Shown: positions 9,601 to 17,731, counted from the stretch's first letter. The stretch is 64,000 bases of DNA from Azospirillum oryzae (GCF_008364795.1 NZ_VTTM01000012.1:1-64000); one strand, 5' to 3'. The notes: generated by a model not told the origin, from the sequence alone. A program made the numbers and translations.

Positions 9601-10249
9601 CCGCCACCGCCAGGAAGACGGTCAGCTTCACCAGACTCTCGAAGGCGATGGCCAGCATCAGGCCGCGGTGATGCTCGCTGGCGTTGATGTGGCGGACGCC
9701 GAACAGGATGGTGAAGACCGCCATCGACAGCGCCACCGCGAAGGCGGTGTCGCCCCAGATCGGCGGCGGCAGGGCGGCCGGAGCGGCCAGCGAGGGTGCG
9801 GTCAGAACGTCGAAGCTGGCGGCCACCGCCTTCAGCTGCAAGGCGATGTAGGGCAGCACGCCGACCAGCGCGGTCAGCGTCACCAGCGCCGCCACCGCCT
9901 GACTCTTGCCATAGCGGGCGCCGATGAAGTCGGCGATGGAGGTGACGTTCTGCGCCTTGGTGATGGCGATGGTCTTGGTCAGCACCGGCCGCGCCGCCAG
10001 CAGCAGGATCATCGGCGCCAGATAGATCGGCAGGAAATCGAAGCCGCTGGCCGACGCCCGCCCGACCGAGCCGTAGAAGCTCCAGCTGGTGTTGTAGATG
10101 CAGAGCGTCAGCGCATAGAGGATGCCGGCCGCCCGTGGCGACGCCGACAGCAGCGCACCCCCGGCGGTGCGGCGGTCGCCCCACCAGGCGATGGCGAACA
10201 GCACCCCCAGATAGGCCGCCGAAACGGCCAGCACCAGCCAACTCTGCAC
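6626..10249 (-). CDS. Hybrid sensor kinase fused to a sodium:solute symporter domain
   Basis: About 1207 aa in four parts. Residues ~1-540 are a multi-pass sodium:solute symporter (SSS) module starting VQSWLVLAVSAAYLGVLFAIAWWGD. A PAS region (~665-780) and a coiled linker (LREANESLEHRVRERTDALQQAKAEAEAANASK) follow. The kinase has its phospho-His in AAASHDLLQPLNAARLF (~829) and an ATPase domain with N, G1 and G2 boxes. A receiver lies at the end with its phospho-Asp in VVCVDYHIG (~1126). I prefer the GTG at 10249, since the upstream in-frame residues look noncoding; an ATG-type start as far as 10381 is formally open. The layout resembles CbrA/NahK-type kinases, where the transporter-like part senses or couples to a nutrient. 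The partner regulator lies downstream. Confidence 0.9.
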   Translation of the reverse strand: MQSWLVLAVSAAYLGVLFAIAWWGDRRTAGGALLSASPRAAGILYALTLCIYNTSWSFYGSVGRASASGFDFLPIYLAPMILLLAARPVLTKTIAITKAQNVTSIADFIGARYGKSQAVAALVTLTALVGVLPYIALQLKAVAASFDVLTAPSLAAPAALPPPIWGDTAFAVALSMAVFTILFGVRHINASEHHRGLMLAIAFESLVKLTVFLAVAAFIVWGMFDGYTDLIARPQADPLLSPDFTDPTWWSNTAISIIAFLCLPQMYHVMTVENDSPRHLRAAAWMYPTYLLALSALMIPIAVAGLVTFGPGSNGTGGINPDTFMITLPIAAGASGFSLLSFIGGLSAATGMVIVAAVSLSTMLCNDVVMPLLLSRPRFAARVGRRDMVGTLLLVRRLSVLGILLLAYVMHRLVDRDYPLTVIGLLSFVAVAQFGPAYFGGLYWPRANRVGALAGLGAGFLLWVYTLLVPSMGGIIPVSADFLDFGPWGIGWLRPQALFGIEGLDPISHASLWSLLANLIAFVAGSLLARPSAVERTQAVFYTTATADRDEDDTPQALAKLADLRALAIRFVGAERGNAAFDAYAARGGYLAYAAGGGLLNSAGRKGETGPADLDAVRFTETLIAGAIGAASARVVMAASLQGRSLSRGDAMAMLDEASEALRFNRKLLQATLENIGQGICVIDADHRIAAWNHRYLELLDLPADMVRVGVPFADLVRFNERRGEYSAHDMKALLTNRDTANQQWPYRYERRRPDGTVLEIVANPLPEGGYVSTYTDVTERYRAAEALREANESLEHRVRERTDALQQAKAEAEAANASKTRFLAAASHDLLQPLNAARLFVSALEESMRGALPTPDQRAAECGMIDNAAASLRSTEMLLGGLLDISSLDAGNVRVQMRSFAIDELLGGLGVEFSALAQERGLTLKVVGCGAVVRSDPQLLRRVLQNFLSNAIRYTPKGRVLLGCRRRRDPIHGDRLRIEVWDTGPGIPEAKRREVFEEFRRLGGENGGGNPADKGLGLGLAIVDRIARLLGHPVSLRSTVGRGTGFAVEVPLEQARAAPVDRPVSTPAALSAGLLVLCIDNEEPILAGLRALLGQWGCRVATASDVTGALAALAPFDGALPDVVCVDYHIGTAGGGEQTGLAVLERLRELWDRPVKGLLLTADRSEAVRAEAERCGCGVLYKPVKPASLRRFLNGAALQTAAVAER

Positions 10250-10731
10250 GACCGACGGACCTCTTGCCGGGGGAGGGGAAATGGTGCCTGAGCCTATCTC
10301 AAGGTTTGACCCGCCAACAACGGCCGGGCTCGATGTTGCCCAAAAACTGTGCAGAGCTGAACGAAGGTAGGGGGCGCACATGGTTCGCCGTTCGAACTAT
10401 TCTGCGCCTGTCGGACGCCGCCGTCCCGGTCGCCGCTGGTGCGACGGTTGGCGTTCCTGCTCCCGGCCTTGGGCAGCCGCTCAGGATCGGGGACCGCCGA
10501 AGCGGCCGTTTCCGTCTCCTCCCTCGTACGGGGACGGCCGCTTCCGCGCCTGCCGTTTTGGACCGGCGGACGTGGGGCAAACGGGGGTCCCTGTCGGTTT
10601 ACTGCGTCGTCCTCGCTGGGAAAGCGCCACGAACGGTCCAATCTATGGCAAGATGGTCCATCGTGAGGGAGACCGGCCGTCGGTGCCGGCCCCGGTGCGT
10701 GGCCTGAAACGGAAGACGGACGCCCAAGAGA
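10250..10731. other. Intergenic stretch between divergent kinase and small gene
   Basis: About 480 bases with no frame I can support. Short overlapping Arg-rich frames on both strands look like noncoding high-GC sequence. The reverse strand next to 10249 carries AAGAGG about 10 bases before the GTG start, a plausible ribosome binding site for the kinase. Promoters for both divergent genes must lie here, but none is convincing. Confidence 0.45.
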
Positions 10732-10983
10732 ATGCTGATCGACGCCTATTTGGGATTCCGGGTCGGGGACGTGGTCCTGGACCGTGCGGAACTGGCGGCC
10801 GGCACCGCCACCATCAAGGAAATCCACGTCGTTCCCTGTGACTGGGCGCATGGCCTGACCGGCATCGCCGTCATGGAGAATGGTGCCGAGCGTTTCATCG
10901 TCCAGCTGAAGAAGGTGCGCCCGGCCGAGGAAGAGGTCGAGACCGAAAGCAACGTCCGGCCGCTGCGGCATCGCGCGCGCTGA
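10732..10983 (+). CDS. Small protein of unknown function (83 aa)
   Basis: I do not recognise this protein. It starts MLIDAYLGFRVGDVVLDRAE with AAGAG upstream, contains a compact beta-rich looking segment (GTATIKEIHVVPCDWAHGLTGIAVMENGAERFIVQLKKV), and ends in an acidic then basic tail. No signal peptide or membrane segment is visible, so it is probably cytoplasmic. Codon use matches the neighbours, and a strong intrinsic terminator begins 20 bases after its stop, which supports a genuine transcription unit. Confidence 0.7.
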   Translation: MLIDAYLGFRVGDVVLDRAELAAGTATIKEIHVVPCDWAHGLTGIAVMENGAERFIVQLKKVRPAEEEVETESNVRPLRHRAR

Positions 10984-11003
10984 AATCGGTCGCTGAACAC
11001 GGC

Positions 11004-11045
11004 AAGGCCCGCCGCCCCGGACCGGGGCGGCGGGCCTTCGCTTTT
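11004..11045 (+). terminator. Strong intrinsic terminator
   Basis: A 15-17 bp perfect GC-rich stem (AAGGCCCGCCGCCCC paired with its complement ending at 11038) has a tiny loop and is followed by CGCTTTT. It lies directly after the 83-aa gene, and its symmetry could also serve the convergent gene ending at 11072. Confidence 0.8.
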
Positions 11046-11071
11046 GCGGCGGCGGCGGAGTCGCCGCCAGC

Positions 11072-11362
11072 TCAGTGGCGAAGCTGGACGCGCCCGCCGT
11101 TCCTGCGCGCGTCGTCGACGCTGGCGATGACGGGAAGGCCGCGCAGGAAGGCGGCGCCGGTGTCGGTCGCCTCGAACAGGACATGGCCCTGGCGGTCCTG
11201 GCCGCGGAAACGGGCCTCGGTCGCCATGCCGGCATTGCGGACGGCAGCCGACAGTTCGGACACGGCCCTCCAGATGCGGGCGCGATGTTCGGCGGCGCTG
11301 GCGCAACCGGTCGCATCCGCGACGGCCAGCGTTACGGTAAAGGAATGAAGCTCGATCGCCAT
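11072..11362 (-). CDS. Small protein of unknown function (96 aa)
   Basis: I do not recognise a family. From the reverse-strand ATG at 11362 the protein begins MAIELHSFTVTLAVADATGC and continues as a soluble alpha/beta-looking domain (RIWRAVSELSAAVRNAGMATEARFRGQDRQGHVLFEATDTG) ending in a basic tail. A longer in-frame extension to 11566 overlaps the next gene upstream and is unlikely. Codon use is normal for the region. It is about 90 bases downstream of the 82-aa gene on the same strand and may be co-transcribed with it. Confidence 0.65.
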   Translation of the reverse strand: MAIELHSFTVTLAVADATGCASAAEHRARIWRAVSELSAAVRNAGMATEARFRGQDRQGHVLFEATDTGAAFLRGLPVIASVDDARRNGGRVQLRH

Positions 11363-11454
11363 GGTGGCACCACGGAACTTGAAGTGCGGGATTGGAAAAC
11401 CCGGATCGTTCCGGCCATCGCCGGATACGGTGCCGGCCCTAGGGATCGAGAAAC

Positions 11455-11703
11455 TCAGTCGTAACGGGGAAGCTTCGACAGGACGATGTCGCTGATGAGG
11501 CCGCGGAGCTGGCTGACCGGGAGCTGTTCGACCGGAATGCGGACGGCGCGGGCGTAGGTCTCGCAAACGTGCCAGGCATGGTCGGGTTCGACCAGGATGT
11601 GCCGGGCGAGATCATGTTCATCGGCGTTCGCCCGACCGGGGAGCGCCTTTTCACAGGCCAGGACGGTTTGCACCATGTCGCTGGCCAGACTGTGCAGATT
11701 CAT
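11455..11703 (-). CDS. Small protein of unknown function (82 aa)
   Basis: Begins MNLHSLASDMVQTVLACEKA; the ATG at 11703 is preferred over a GTG at 11712 because GGGAAGG lies 8 bases before the ATG. The sequence is helical and soluble, with DEHDLARHILVEPDHAWHVCETYARAVRIPVEQLP and a C-terminal LRGLISDIVLSKLPRYD. There is no membrane segment and no recognised domain. An inverted repeat TGTTCG/CGAACA (11720-11748) lies just upstream and may be part of its promoter. Confidence 0.65.
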   Translation of the reverse strand: MNLHSLASDMVQTVLACEKALPGRANADEHDLARHILVEPDHAWHVCETYARAVRIPVEQLPVSQLRGLISDIVLSKLPRYD

Positions 11704-12019
11704 GGATGGCACCTTCCCATGTTCGGGATTTTGTTGGGAACACGAACAGACTAGACCTTCGGACCGGTTTCCACAATGGTGCCTATGACGTTCGGCTGTG
11801 ACAATTCAACGATGGTGTCGCATCGAACATTTCGGCGCCCGGTTCGGCGATGCCGCCGCGGACCGGCCGATATCGTCATCAACATAGGTCGGGGCGAAAT
11901 ATTCCGCCTGTGACCGTTTCGCGGGTCTGACGCGGCAAATTCCGGCCCGATCCTTCGGCAATCCCCTCTTGCGCCGGGCGCGGTTTTGCCCATGGGGTGG
12001 AGGCGGCGATTGCCGCCGG
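11704..12019. other. Intergenic stretch of about 316 bases
   Basis: No supportable gene. Near the left end TGTTCG (11720-11725) and CGAACA (11743-11748) form an inverted repeat around an AT-richer segment that should include the promoter of the 82-aa gene. The rest shows no clear signal. Confidence 0.4.
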
Positions 12020-12541
12020 TCAGGTCCGGATCAGGCCGTCCTGCTTCGGCGGGGCCGGCGTTGGGGTTGGAGTCGGGGTGGCGGGCGGCGAAAGCTGCCA
12101 GTTGTCCAGCGCCCGCCTCAGCGCGTCCAGCCCGGCGCCGGCGGAGGATTTCGCCTCGTCGGCGGCGCGGGTGATGGCGGCGCAGAGCGCGGCGCGGCGT
12201 TGGGGATCGTCGCGGCTTTCCTCCAGCGCGCGGCCGAGATCATCCGTCGTGTTGCCGCCCCTGGCGTCGGGCTGCGCCGTCTTCGGGTCGATGCCCAGCA
12301 GCGGCAGCAGATACTCCCGCCCCTTCTCGCGCGCCACCGCCACCGCCTTGTCGCCGAACCGCTCAGCCGCCGCCAGACCGGTGTCCCAGGCGCCGAGTGC
12401 GGCCGAGACGGTGGGGCTGCAGCGGCCGGCCGGGTCCTCCGGCGGCATCGTCGTCTGGGCGTGCAGCGGTGCGGCGCTCAGCAGCAGGGCGGCGAGGGCC
12501 GAGATGCCAAGGCGGCGGAGGGGATTGATGGGGCACGTCAT
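12020..12541 (-). CDS. Exported protein of unknown function (173 aa)
   Basis: Begins MTCPINPLRRLGISALAALL with a clear Sec signal peptide and a likely cleavage after PLHA, so the mature protein is periplasmic. The mature part is helical (AWDTGLAAAERFGDKAVAVAREKGREYLLPLLG), holds two cysteines and ends in a Thr-Pro repeat (TPTPTPTP) before QDGLIRT. I recognise no family. It is divergent from the phosphate operon at 12809, with the candidate Pho box between them, so shared phosphate control is possible but unproven. Confidence 0.75.
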   Translation of the reverse strand: MTCPINPLRRLGISALAALLLSAAPLHAQTTMPPEDPAGRCSPTVSAALGAWDTGLAAAERFGDKAVAVAREKGREYLLPLLGIDPKTAQPDARGGNTTDDLGRALEESRDDPQRRAALCAAITRAADEAKSSAGAGLDALRRALDNWQLSPPATPTPTPTPAPPKQDGLIRT

Positions 12542-12690
12542 GCGGGAGGACCTGCGGTCGAAGGGGGCCTTCGGCAGATTTGGGGAGGCGGCGGACAGCT
12601 TTCCATGCCCCCCTTCATGGGGCGAGGTCCGGCCGGTGCGGTGGCGGGAAAAGCGGCGATATGCCGCGACCTGTGGCGATTTTGCTACCG

Positions 12691-12720
12691 AATGACGTTT
12701 TCATGGCGTTTACATGACAT
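12691..12720 (-). promoter_or_regulatory. Candidate Pho box (PhoB site)
   Basis: Read on the reverse strand, three 7-base units TGTCATG, CGCCATG and CGTCATT are separated by 4-base A/T-rich spacers TAAA and AAAA, giving an exact 11-base period. This is the architecture of PhoB boxes (CTGTCAT-like units with AT spacers). It lies about 90 bases before the DUF47 gene of the phosphate uptake operon, on the strand opposite to it. In Sinorhizobium meliloti the equivalent orfA-pit operon is known to be repressed by PhoB. Confidence 0.6.
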
Positions 12721-12808
12721 GCCGCCGCTGCACCGCACCGCGAAGCGTGGTAAGAGCAGCCCGAAATCTCACCAGTCCCTTATCCAGATACAGGCGAGTC
12801 ACCGTCCC

Positions 12809-13453
12809 ATGCTGCTGCGCGCATTCCGTTCGCTGATGCCGAAGGAGGAACGCTTCGTCGACCAGTTCGTCGAGCAGGCCCGCCATATCGTGGCAGCCGC
12901 CGCCGCCCTGGAAGCGGTGATGGACGCAGGGCCGGACGACCGAACGCAGAAGATCGCGGCGCTGAAGCGGGTGGAGAAGGACGCCGACCGCATCGCCAAG
13001 GATGCCGGGCGCGACCTGCATCGCGCCTTCATCACGCCGTTCGACCGGTCGGACATCCTGTCGCTGATCAACGCGCTGGACGACGCCATCGACCTGATGG
13101 ACGAGGTGCCGCGCCATGCCGGCCTGTACGGCGTCGAGGTGTTCGACGAGCCGATGCGCCGCTTCGTCGCCCTGATCCGCCAGCAGGCCGACGTGCTGCT
13201 GGAACTGATGCCGCTCCTGGGCGCCATCGCCCGCAACGCCGAGCGGATCGACCATCTCTGCGGCCGGCTGTCCGATCTGGAGGACGAGGCCGACGATGTG
13301 CTGCGCGACGCGCTGAAGGCGCTGATCGCGGAGAAGCCGGACATGATCGCCTTCCTCGGCCGGCGCGAGCTGTACGAGATGCTGGAGGCGGTGACCGACC
13401 GTTGCGACGACGTCGGCGACCTTGTCGCGGGCATCACGCTCGATCAGGTCTGA
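12809..13453 (+). CDS. DUF47 (PhoU-like) protein, partner of the Pit transporter
   Basis: 214 aa, all-helical and soluble. It begins MLLRAFRSLMPKEERFVDQF, a signature of DUF47 proteins; a longer in-frame extension upstream runs through the Pho box and is not credible. E/D-rich PhoU-like helices are visible (KRVEKDADRIAKDAGRDLHRAFITPFDRSDILSLINALDDAIDLMDEVP and EDEADDVLRDALKALI). In other bacteria DUF47 proteins, often named Pap, are cotranscribed with and modulate low-affinity phosphate transporters. The PiT gene starts 10 bases after its stop, so the two are an operon. Confidence 0.93.
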   Translation: MLLRAFRSLMPKEERFVDQFVEQARHIVAAAAALEAVMDAGPDDRTQKIAALKRVEKDADRIAKDAGRDLHRAFITPFDRSDILSLINALDDAIDLMDEVPRHAGLYGVEVFDEPMRRFVALIRQQADVLLELMPLLGAIARNAERIDHLCGRLSDLEDEADDVLRDALKALIAEKPDMIAFLGRRELYEMLEAVTDRCDDVGDLVAGITLDQV

Positions 13454-13463
13454 GGCGGCGTCG

Positions 13464-14477
13464 ATGGAGGCCCTGCAACTCGGTCTGCCGGCGATCGTCG
13501 TCATCGTCTTCGTGGCGCTCGCCTTCGACTTCATCAATGGCCTGCACGACGCGGCGAACTCCATCGCCACCGTGGTGTCGACCCGCGTGCTGTCGCCCAA
13601 GCTGGCGGTCCTGTGGGCGGCCTTCTTCAACTTCATCGCCTTCCTGTTCTTCGGCCTGCATGTCGCCACCACCATCGGCACCGGGCTGGTCGATCCGCTG
13701 GTGATGGACCCGGCGGTGATCCTGGCGGCGCTGGTCGGCGCCATCGGCTGGAATCTCATCACCTGGTGGCTGGGTCTGCCGTCCTCCTCCTCGCACGCGC
13801 TGGTCGGCGGCATCGCCGGGGCGGGCATCGCCAAGGCGGGGTTCGGCGCCATCGTCGCCAGCGGCTTCACCAAGACGGCGGTCGCCATCGTTCTGTCGCC
13901 GGGCATCGGCCTGCTGCTGGCGCTGCTGCTGATGCTGGTGGTGTCCTGGGTTCTGCGCCGCGCCGCGCCCTTCACGGTCGACCGGCAGTTCCGCCACCTC
14001 CAGCTGGTTTCGGCGGCGCTCTACAGCCTGGGCCATGGCGGCAACGACGCGCAGAAGACGATGGGAATCATCGCCGTGCTGCTGTTCAGCCAGGGCATGC
14101 TGGGCGATACCTTCCACGTTCCCTTCTGGGTCATCATCGCCTGTCAGGTCGCGATGGGGCTGGGCACGATGATGGGCGGCTGGCGCATCGTCCGCACCAT
14201 GGGGTCGCGCATCACCGACCTGAAGCCGTATCAGGGCTTCTGCGCCGAGACGGCGGGCGCCATCACGCTGTTCGGCGCGACGTGGCTGGGCATTCCGGTG
14301 TCGACCACCCACACCATCACCGGCGCCATCGTCGGCGTCGGCTCCGCCCGCCGCACCTCGGCGGTCCGCTGGGGGCTGGCGGGGCGAATCGTCTGGGCCT
14401 GGGTGCTGACGATTCCCGCCTCCGGCATCGTCGCCTGGCTGTCCTACCTGCTGGTCGCCGCCGTGCTGCGCCCGTAA
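13464..14477 (+). CDS. pit: Low-affinity inorganic phosphate transporter (PiT family)
   Basis: 337 aa integral membrane Pi transporter, probably proton- or metal-phosphate-coupled. The two family signatures are present: FDFINGLHDAANSIATVVSTRVL near the N-terminus (the GxxDxAN type motif) and a second copy SLGHGGNDAQKTMGI in the second half. About ten hydrophobic segments and the SSSSHAL and PVSTTHTITGAIVG loops are visible. The start at MEALQLG follows the DUF47 stop by 10 bases. Together with the DUF47 protein it forms the pap-pit unit; expression under phosphate control is suggested by the upstream box. Confidence 0.95.
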   Translation: MEALQLGLPAIVVIVFVALAFDFINGLHDAANSIATVVSTRVLSPKLAVLWAAFFNFIAFLFFGLHVATTIGTGLVDPLVMDPAVILAALVGAIGWNLITWWLGLPSSSSHALVGGIAGAGIAKAGFGAIVASGFTKTAVAIVLSPGIGLLLALLLMLVVSWVLRRAAPFTVDRQFRHLQLVSAALYSLGHGGNDAQKTMGIIAVLLFSQGMLGDTFHVPFWVIIACQVAMGLGTMMGGWRIVRTMGSRITDLKPYQGFCAETAGAITLFGATWLGIPVSTTHTITGAIVGVGSARRTSAVRWGLAGRIVWAWVLTIPASGIVAWLSYLLVAAVLRP

Positions 14478-14608
14478 GGGCGCCTTTCCGGGGGGAGAAC
14501 GCCCGCAGAACGATGGGGCGAAAGGATAAGCCCTTCGTGATGCAGCGCGGCCTTGACCCGCAAGGGCGGTAACGGCAGGATCGGTGCGGTGGAGACAGGA
14601 TACCGGTC

Positions 14609-14944
14609 ATGCCGCATATCGAACGCACCGATCAAGGTGAGCAGTATGTGTTTCCCGGCACCGAACGCCGGACGGTCCCCGGCTTGCCCTATGCGGCGGA
14701 AGCCGACGGCCAGCTGACCCTGCATTTCTACGCCCCGCCCGACAAATCCGAACGCCGCCCGCGCCCGACCTCGGCGCGCGCGCTGTCGTCCACGCCCCTG
14801 CCGGTGACGGCGCTGCCGGCCAATGCGGCGATGGCCCCCGCGATGGCACAGGCGCAGACGGCGCCGGCGGCGACCGACTCCGCGCCGCAAAGCCTGTTCG
14901 GCCGCCGGCTCGCCCATTTTCCGCGGGTGTTCGACCAACCCTGA
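14609..14944 (+). CDS. Small protein of unknown function (111 aa)
   Basis: Begins MPHIERTDQGEQYVFPGTER with GGAGACAGG upstream. The first ~45 residues could form a small beta domain (GLPYAAEADGQLTLHFYAPP); the rest is a low-complexity Ala/Pro/Thr linker ending in LFGRRLAHFPRVFDQP. No signal peptide is visible. Codon third positions follow the local G/C bias on this strand, which favours it over the antisense frame. It may be cotranscribed with pit (131 bases apart). Function unknown. Confidence 0.6.
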   Translation: MPHIERTDQGEQYVFPGTERRTVPGLPYAAEADGQLTLHFYAPPDKSERRPRPTSARALSSTPLPVTALPANAAMAPAMAQAQTAPAATDSAPQSLFGRRLAHFPRVFDQP

Positions 14945-14965
14945 GCGGTGGACGCCCGACCGGTC

Positions 14966-17731
14966 TCAGGCGGTGCCGGTGCGGCTCCGCGTGGCGTCCA
15001 GAGTGCGGGTGACTTGGCGCAGCAGGACCTCGCGGTCATAGGGCTTGCCGACGTGCCCGTTCATCCCGGCCTCGCGGCAATCCCGCCGTTCCTCCTCGGA
15101 CGAACCCGCGGTCAGCGCCAGGATCGGCAGGTCGCCGCGCGGCGGCGGCATCGCGCGGATGGTGCGGCTCGCCTCCAGCCCATCCATCCCCGGCATCTGC
15201 ACGTCCATCAGCACGAGGTCGTAGTCGCCGGCTTCCACCGCCTCCACCGCCGCGGCACCGTCGGCCACCAGATCGATGGCGTAACCGCTGTCGCGGAACA
15301 GGGCTGCCAGCAGTTCACGGTTGATCGCAAGATCCTCGGCGATCAGCAGGCGCGGCGGCCCCGGGGAGCGTTCGGGGGAGCGCTCGGTGGTATGGACGGC
15401 GGGACGGGCTGCGGGGGACGGGGAGGGCAGACCGGCGGCCGTTGCCGGGCGTGCGGCTCCTCCGTCTTGCCGGGCGGCGATGCGGGCGAGCTGCCGGCGC
15501 AGGTCGTCGATGGCGAAGGGCTTGGCGATCATCGCGACGTCGGGGCCGAAGGCGGACGGGGTGCCGGCGGCATGGGCGGCGAAGCCGGAGGCCAGCAGCA
15601 CCGGCAGGCCGGGGCGCATGCGGGCGGCGTGCCGCGCCAGCTCCGTCCCGTCCATGCCCGGCGGCATGACGACGTCGCTCAGCAGCAGGTCCAGCGGCTC
15701 ATGCCCGTCGAGCACCACCAGCGCCTCGTTGGCGTTGGCCGCCGCGATCACCCGATGCCCCCAGCCGCGCAGCAGCCCGGCCACCATGTCGCGCACCGTC
15801 GGGTCGTCGTCCACCAGCAGGACCGACAGCGGCCCGGAAAACGGCGGCCAGGACGGAACGGGGGCCGGAGCGGGAGGTGCCGGGGCAGAATCCAGGATAA
15901 AGTCCGGTGCGGCGGCCGGCCCGACCGGCGGCGTCCCCGCCTCCTTGGGGGCCGACTCCGCCGCCAGCAGGCGGCTCGCCGGCAGGCGCACCGTCACCGT
16001 GGTGCCGACGCCCAGCGTGCTGCGCAGAGAAAGGGTGCCGCCATGCAGTTCGACCAGCCGCTTGGTCAGGGGCAGGCCCAACCCGGCGCCCTCCACCTCG
16101 CGGCTGGCGGCGTTCCCGGCACGGGCGAAGGGCTCCAGCACGCGGTCGATGTCCTCGGCCGGGATGCCGAGCCCGGTGTCGATGACGCGGATCACCGGCG
16201 CGCCGTCGTCCAGGGCGGCGGACAGCGTCACCGACCCGCCCGACGGCGTGTATTTCACCGCGTTGGCGATCAGGTTCAGCAGGATCTGTCGGATGCGGCG
16301 GTCGTCGCCGTGCAGGTTGCGCACCGCCGGCTCCACCACCGCCGACAGCAGCACGCCGGCGTGTTCGGCCCGCGGGGTCAGCATGCGGACGGCGAAATCG
16401 GCGGCATCGTCCAGGTCGCAGGGGCCCTCTTCGAGCGTCAGCGCCCCGGCTTCCGCCCGCGCATGGTCGAGGATCTCGTTGATCAGCTCCAGCACATGCT
16501 GGCCGGAATCGCGGACATTGGCGGCATATTGCCGGTATGAGGGCGTGCCGACCGGCCCTTCCGCCTCGCGGGCGATCAGGTCGGAGAAGCCGATCACCGC
16601 GTTCAGCGGCGTGCGCAGCTCGTGGCTCAGACCCGCCAGGAACTCGCCCTTGTCACGGTTGGCGGCCTCGGCGGCCCGGCGCGCGGTCTCCGCCATGTCG
16701 CGGGCCTGATCCAGTTCGGCGACGAGCCGCGCGGTCTCGTCGCGCTCGGCGCTGGTCCGCTCCACGGCGCTGCGCGCCTCGGCCAGGGCCACCTGCGCCT
16801 TGCGCTCGCGGTCGAGGTAGCGCAGGCCCCAGCCCAGCATCGCCAGGATCGCCAGCAGCCCGACGGCGGTCTCCAGCACCGTGTGCAGGGTGCGGGTGCG
16901 CCAGTCGGCCATCGCCTCGTCCCGGCCGATGCCGGTCAGCACCACCAGACCATAATCGCGCACCGTCCGGTAGGCGGCGATGCGCGACACCCCGTCCAGC
17001 ACCGACTGCAGCAGCAATTGGCCTGCCGGCGCCTCGCGCAGCTTCGACTGGAACAGCAGCCCGGCGGCCACCGATCTGCCGACCGACTCCCCGGTGGCCG
17101 GGCGGCGGGCGATGACCTCGCCGGCCGGGCCATAGACGCCGATCAGCGGATCGAACTCGACCCCCAGCAGGGCGTAGAAATCGGTCAGCGAGTCCACCCG
17201 GATCGTGGCCGACGCCATCCCGACGAAACGCCCTTCATCGTCATACAGGGGACGCGAGACCGGGAAGACCGGCGGCTGGCCGGCGCCGCGGACGGCCTGC
17301 GCCGCACCGACATGCAGGCGCGCGCCGCCGCGCAGGGCCGCCAGCCCGGCCGGATCGGCGAAGTCGGCGATGCGGTTGGGAAAGCTGGCCGATTCCAGGA
17401 CGGCCCGGCCGTCGGCGTCATAGATCCAGATGGCGTCGGCGCCCTCGAGCTGGGCGGCATATTCGCGCAGCCGGGTCCAATGCTTCAGGTCGCGCACCTT
17501 CTGCGGGCCGCCGGCCTCCGCCACCATCGCCGCGGTCTGGTCGAGCGCCACGTCGGCAGTGCGCACCGTGCGGTGGACATGGTCGTCGACCAGCCGGGCC
17601 ATGTCCCGGACCATGGCGAAGCGGCGCTGCAGCGTGTCCTGGTAATCGTGGTAGATCCGGTGGCCCGCATTGCCCGCCAACGCGGCCAGCACCACGACCA
17701 TCACCAGCGCGCCCCGTAGGAAGCGTCCCAC
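14966..17731 (-). CDS. Hybrid sensor histidine kinase with two receivers
   Basis: 921 aa, GTG start at 17731 with AAGGGGG just upstream. A membrane helix at ~7-22 and another at ~283-303 enclose a ~260-residue periplasmic dCache-like sensor (YAAQLEGADAIWIYDADGRAVLESA, VFPVSRPLYDDEGRFVGMASATIRV). A coiled linker leads to the kinase: phospho-His in AGLSHELRTPLNAVIGFSD (~370), N-box LNLIANAVKYTPSG, DTGLGIP and GAGLGLPLTKRL. Two receivers follow, with phospho-Asp in LLLSDVVMPPG and LVLMDVQMPG. No output domain is present, so it presumably passes phosphate to a separate Hpt or regulator. The genes on either side do not encode an obvious partner. Confidence 0.94.
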   Translation of the reverse strand: MGRFLRGALVMVVVLAALAGNAGHRIYHDYQDTLQRRFAMVRDMARLVDDHVHRTVRTADVALDQTAAMVAEAGGPQKVRDLKHWTRLREYAAQLEGADAIWIYDADGRAVLESASFPNRIADFADPAGLAALRGGARLHVGAAQAVRGAGQPPVFPVSRPLYDDEGRFVGMASATIRVDSLTDFYALLGVEFDPLIGVYGPAGEVIARRPATGESVGRSVAAGLLFQSKLREAPAGQLLLQSVLDGVSRIAAYRTVRDYGLVVLTGIGRDEAMADWRTRTLHTVLETAVGLLAILAMLGWGLRYLDRERKAQVALAEARSAVERTSAERDETARLVAELDQARDMAETARRAAEAANRDKGEFLAGLSHELRTPLNAVIGFSDLIAREAEGPVGTPSYRQYAANVRDSGQHVLELINEILDHARAEAGALTLEEGPCDLDDAADFAVRMLTPRAEHAGVLLSAVVEPAVRNLHGDDRRIRQILLNLIANAVKYTPSGGSVTLSAALDDGAPVIRVIDTGLGIPAEDIDRVLEPFARAGNAASREVEGAGLGLPLTKRLVELHGGTLSLRSTLGVGTTVTVRLPASRLLAAESAPKEAGTPPVGPAAAPDFILDSAPAPPAPAPVPSWPPFSGPLSVLLVDDDPTVRDMVAGLLRGWGHRVIAAANANEALVVLDGHEPLDLLLSDVVMPPGMDGTELARHAARMRPGLPVLLASGFAAHAAGTPSAFGPDVAMIAKPFAIDDLRRQLARIAARQDGGAARPATAAGLPSPSPAARPAVHTTERSPERSPGPPRLLIAEDLAINRELLAALFRDSGYAIDLVADGAAAVEAVEAGDYDLVLMDVQMPGMDGLEASRTIRAMPPPRGDLPILALTAGSSEEERRDCREAGMNGHVGKPYDREVLLRQVTRTLDATRSRTGTA

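Noticed and set aside
6593-10291. A 1232-residue open frame on the plus strand
   Set aside because: It is the antisense shadow of the SSS-fused kinase; its product is a His/Gln/Arg/Gly-rich low-complexity chain with no domain, while the minus strand encodes clear domains.
10294-11316. Minus-strand frame of 340 residues across the 83-aa gene and the terminator
   Set aside because: It runs through a strong intrinsic terminator and has no domain; composition is that of noncoding GC-rich DNA.
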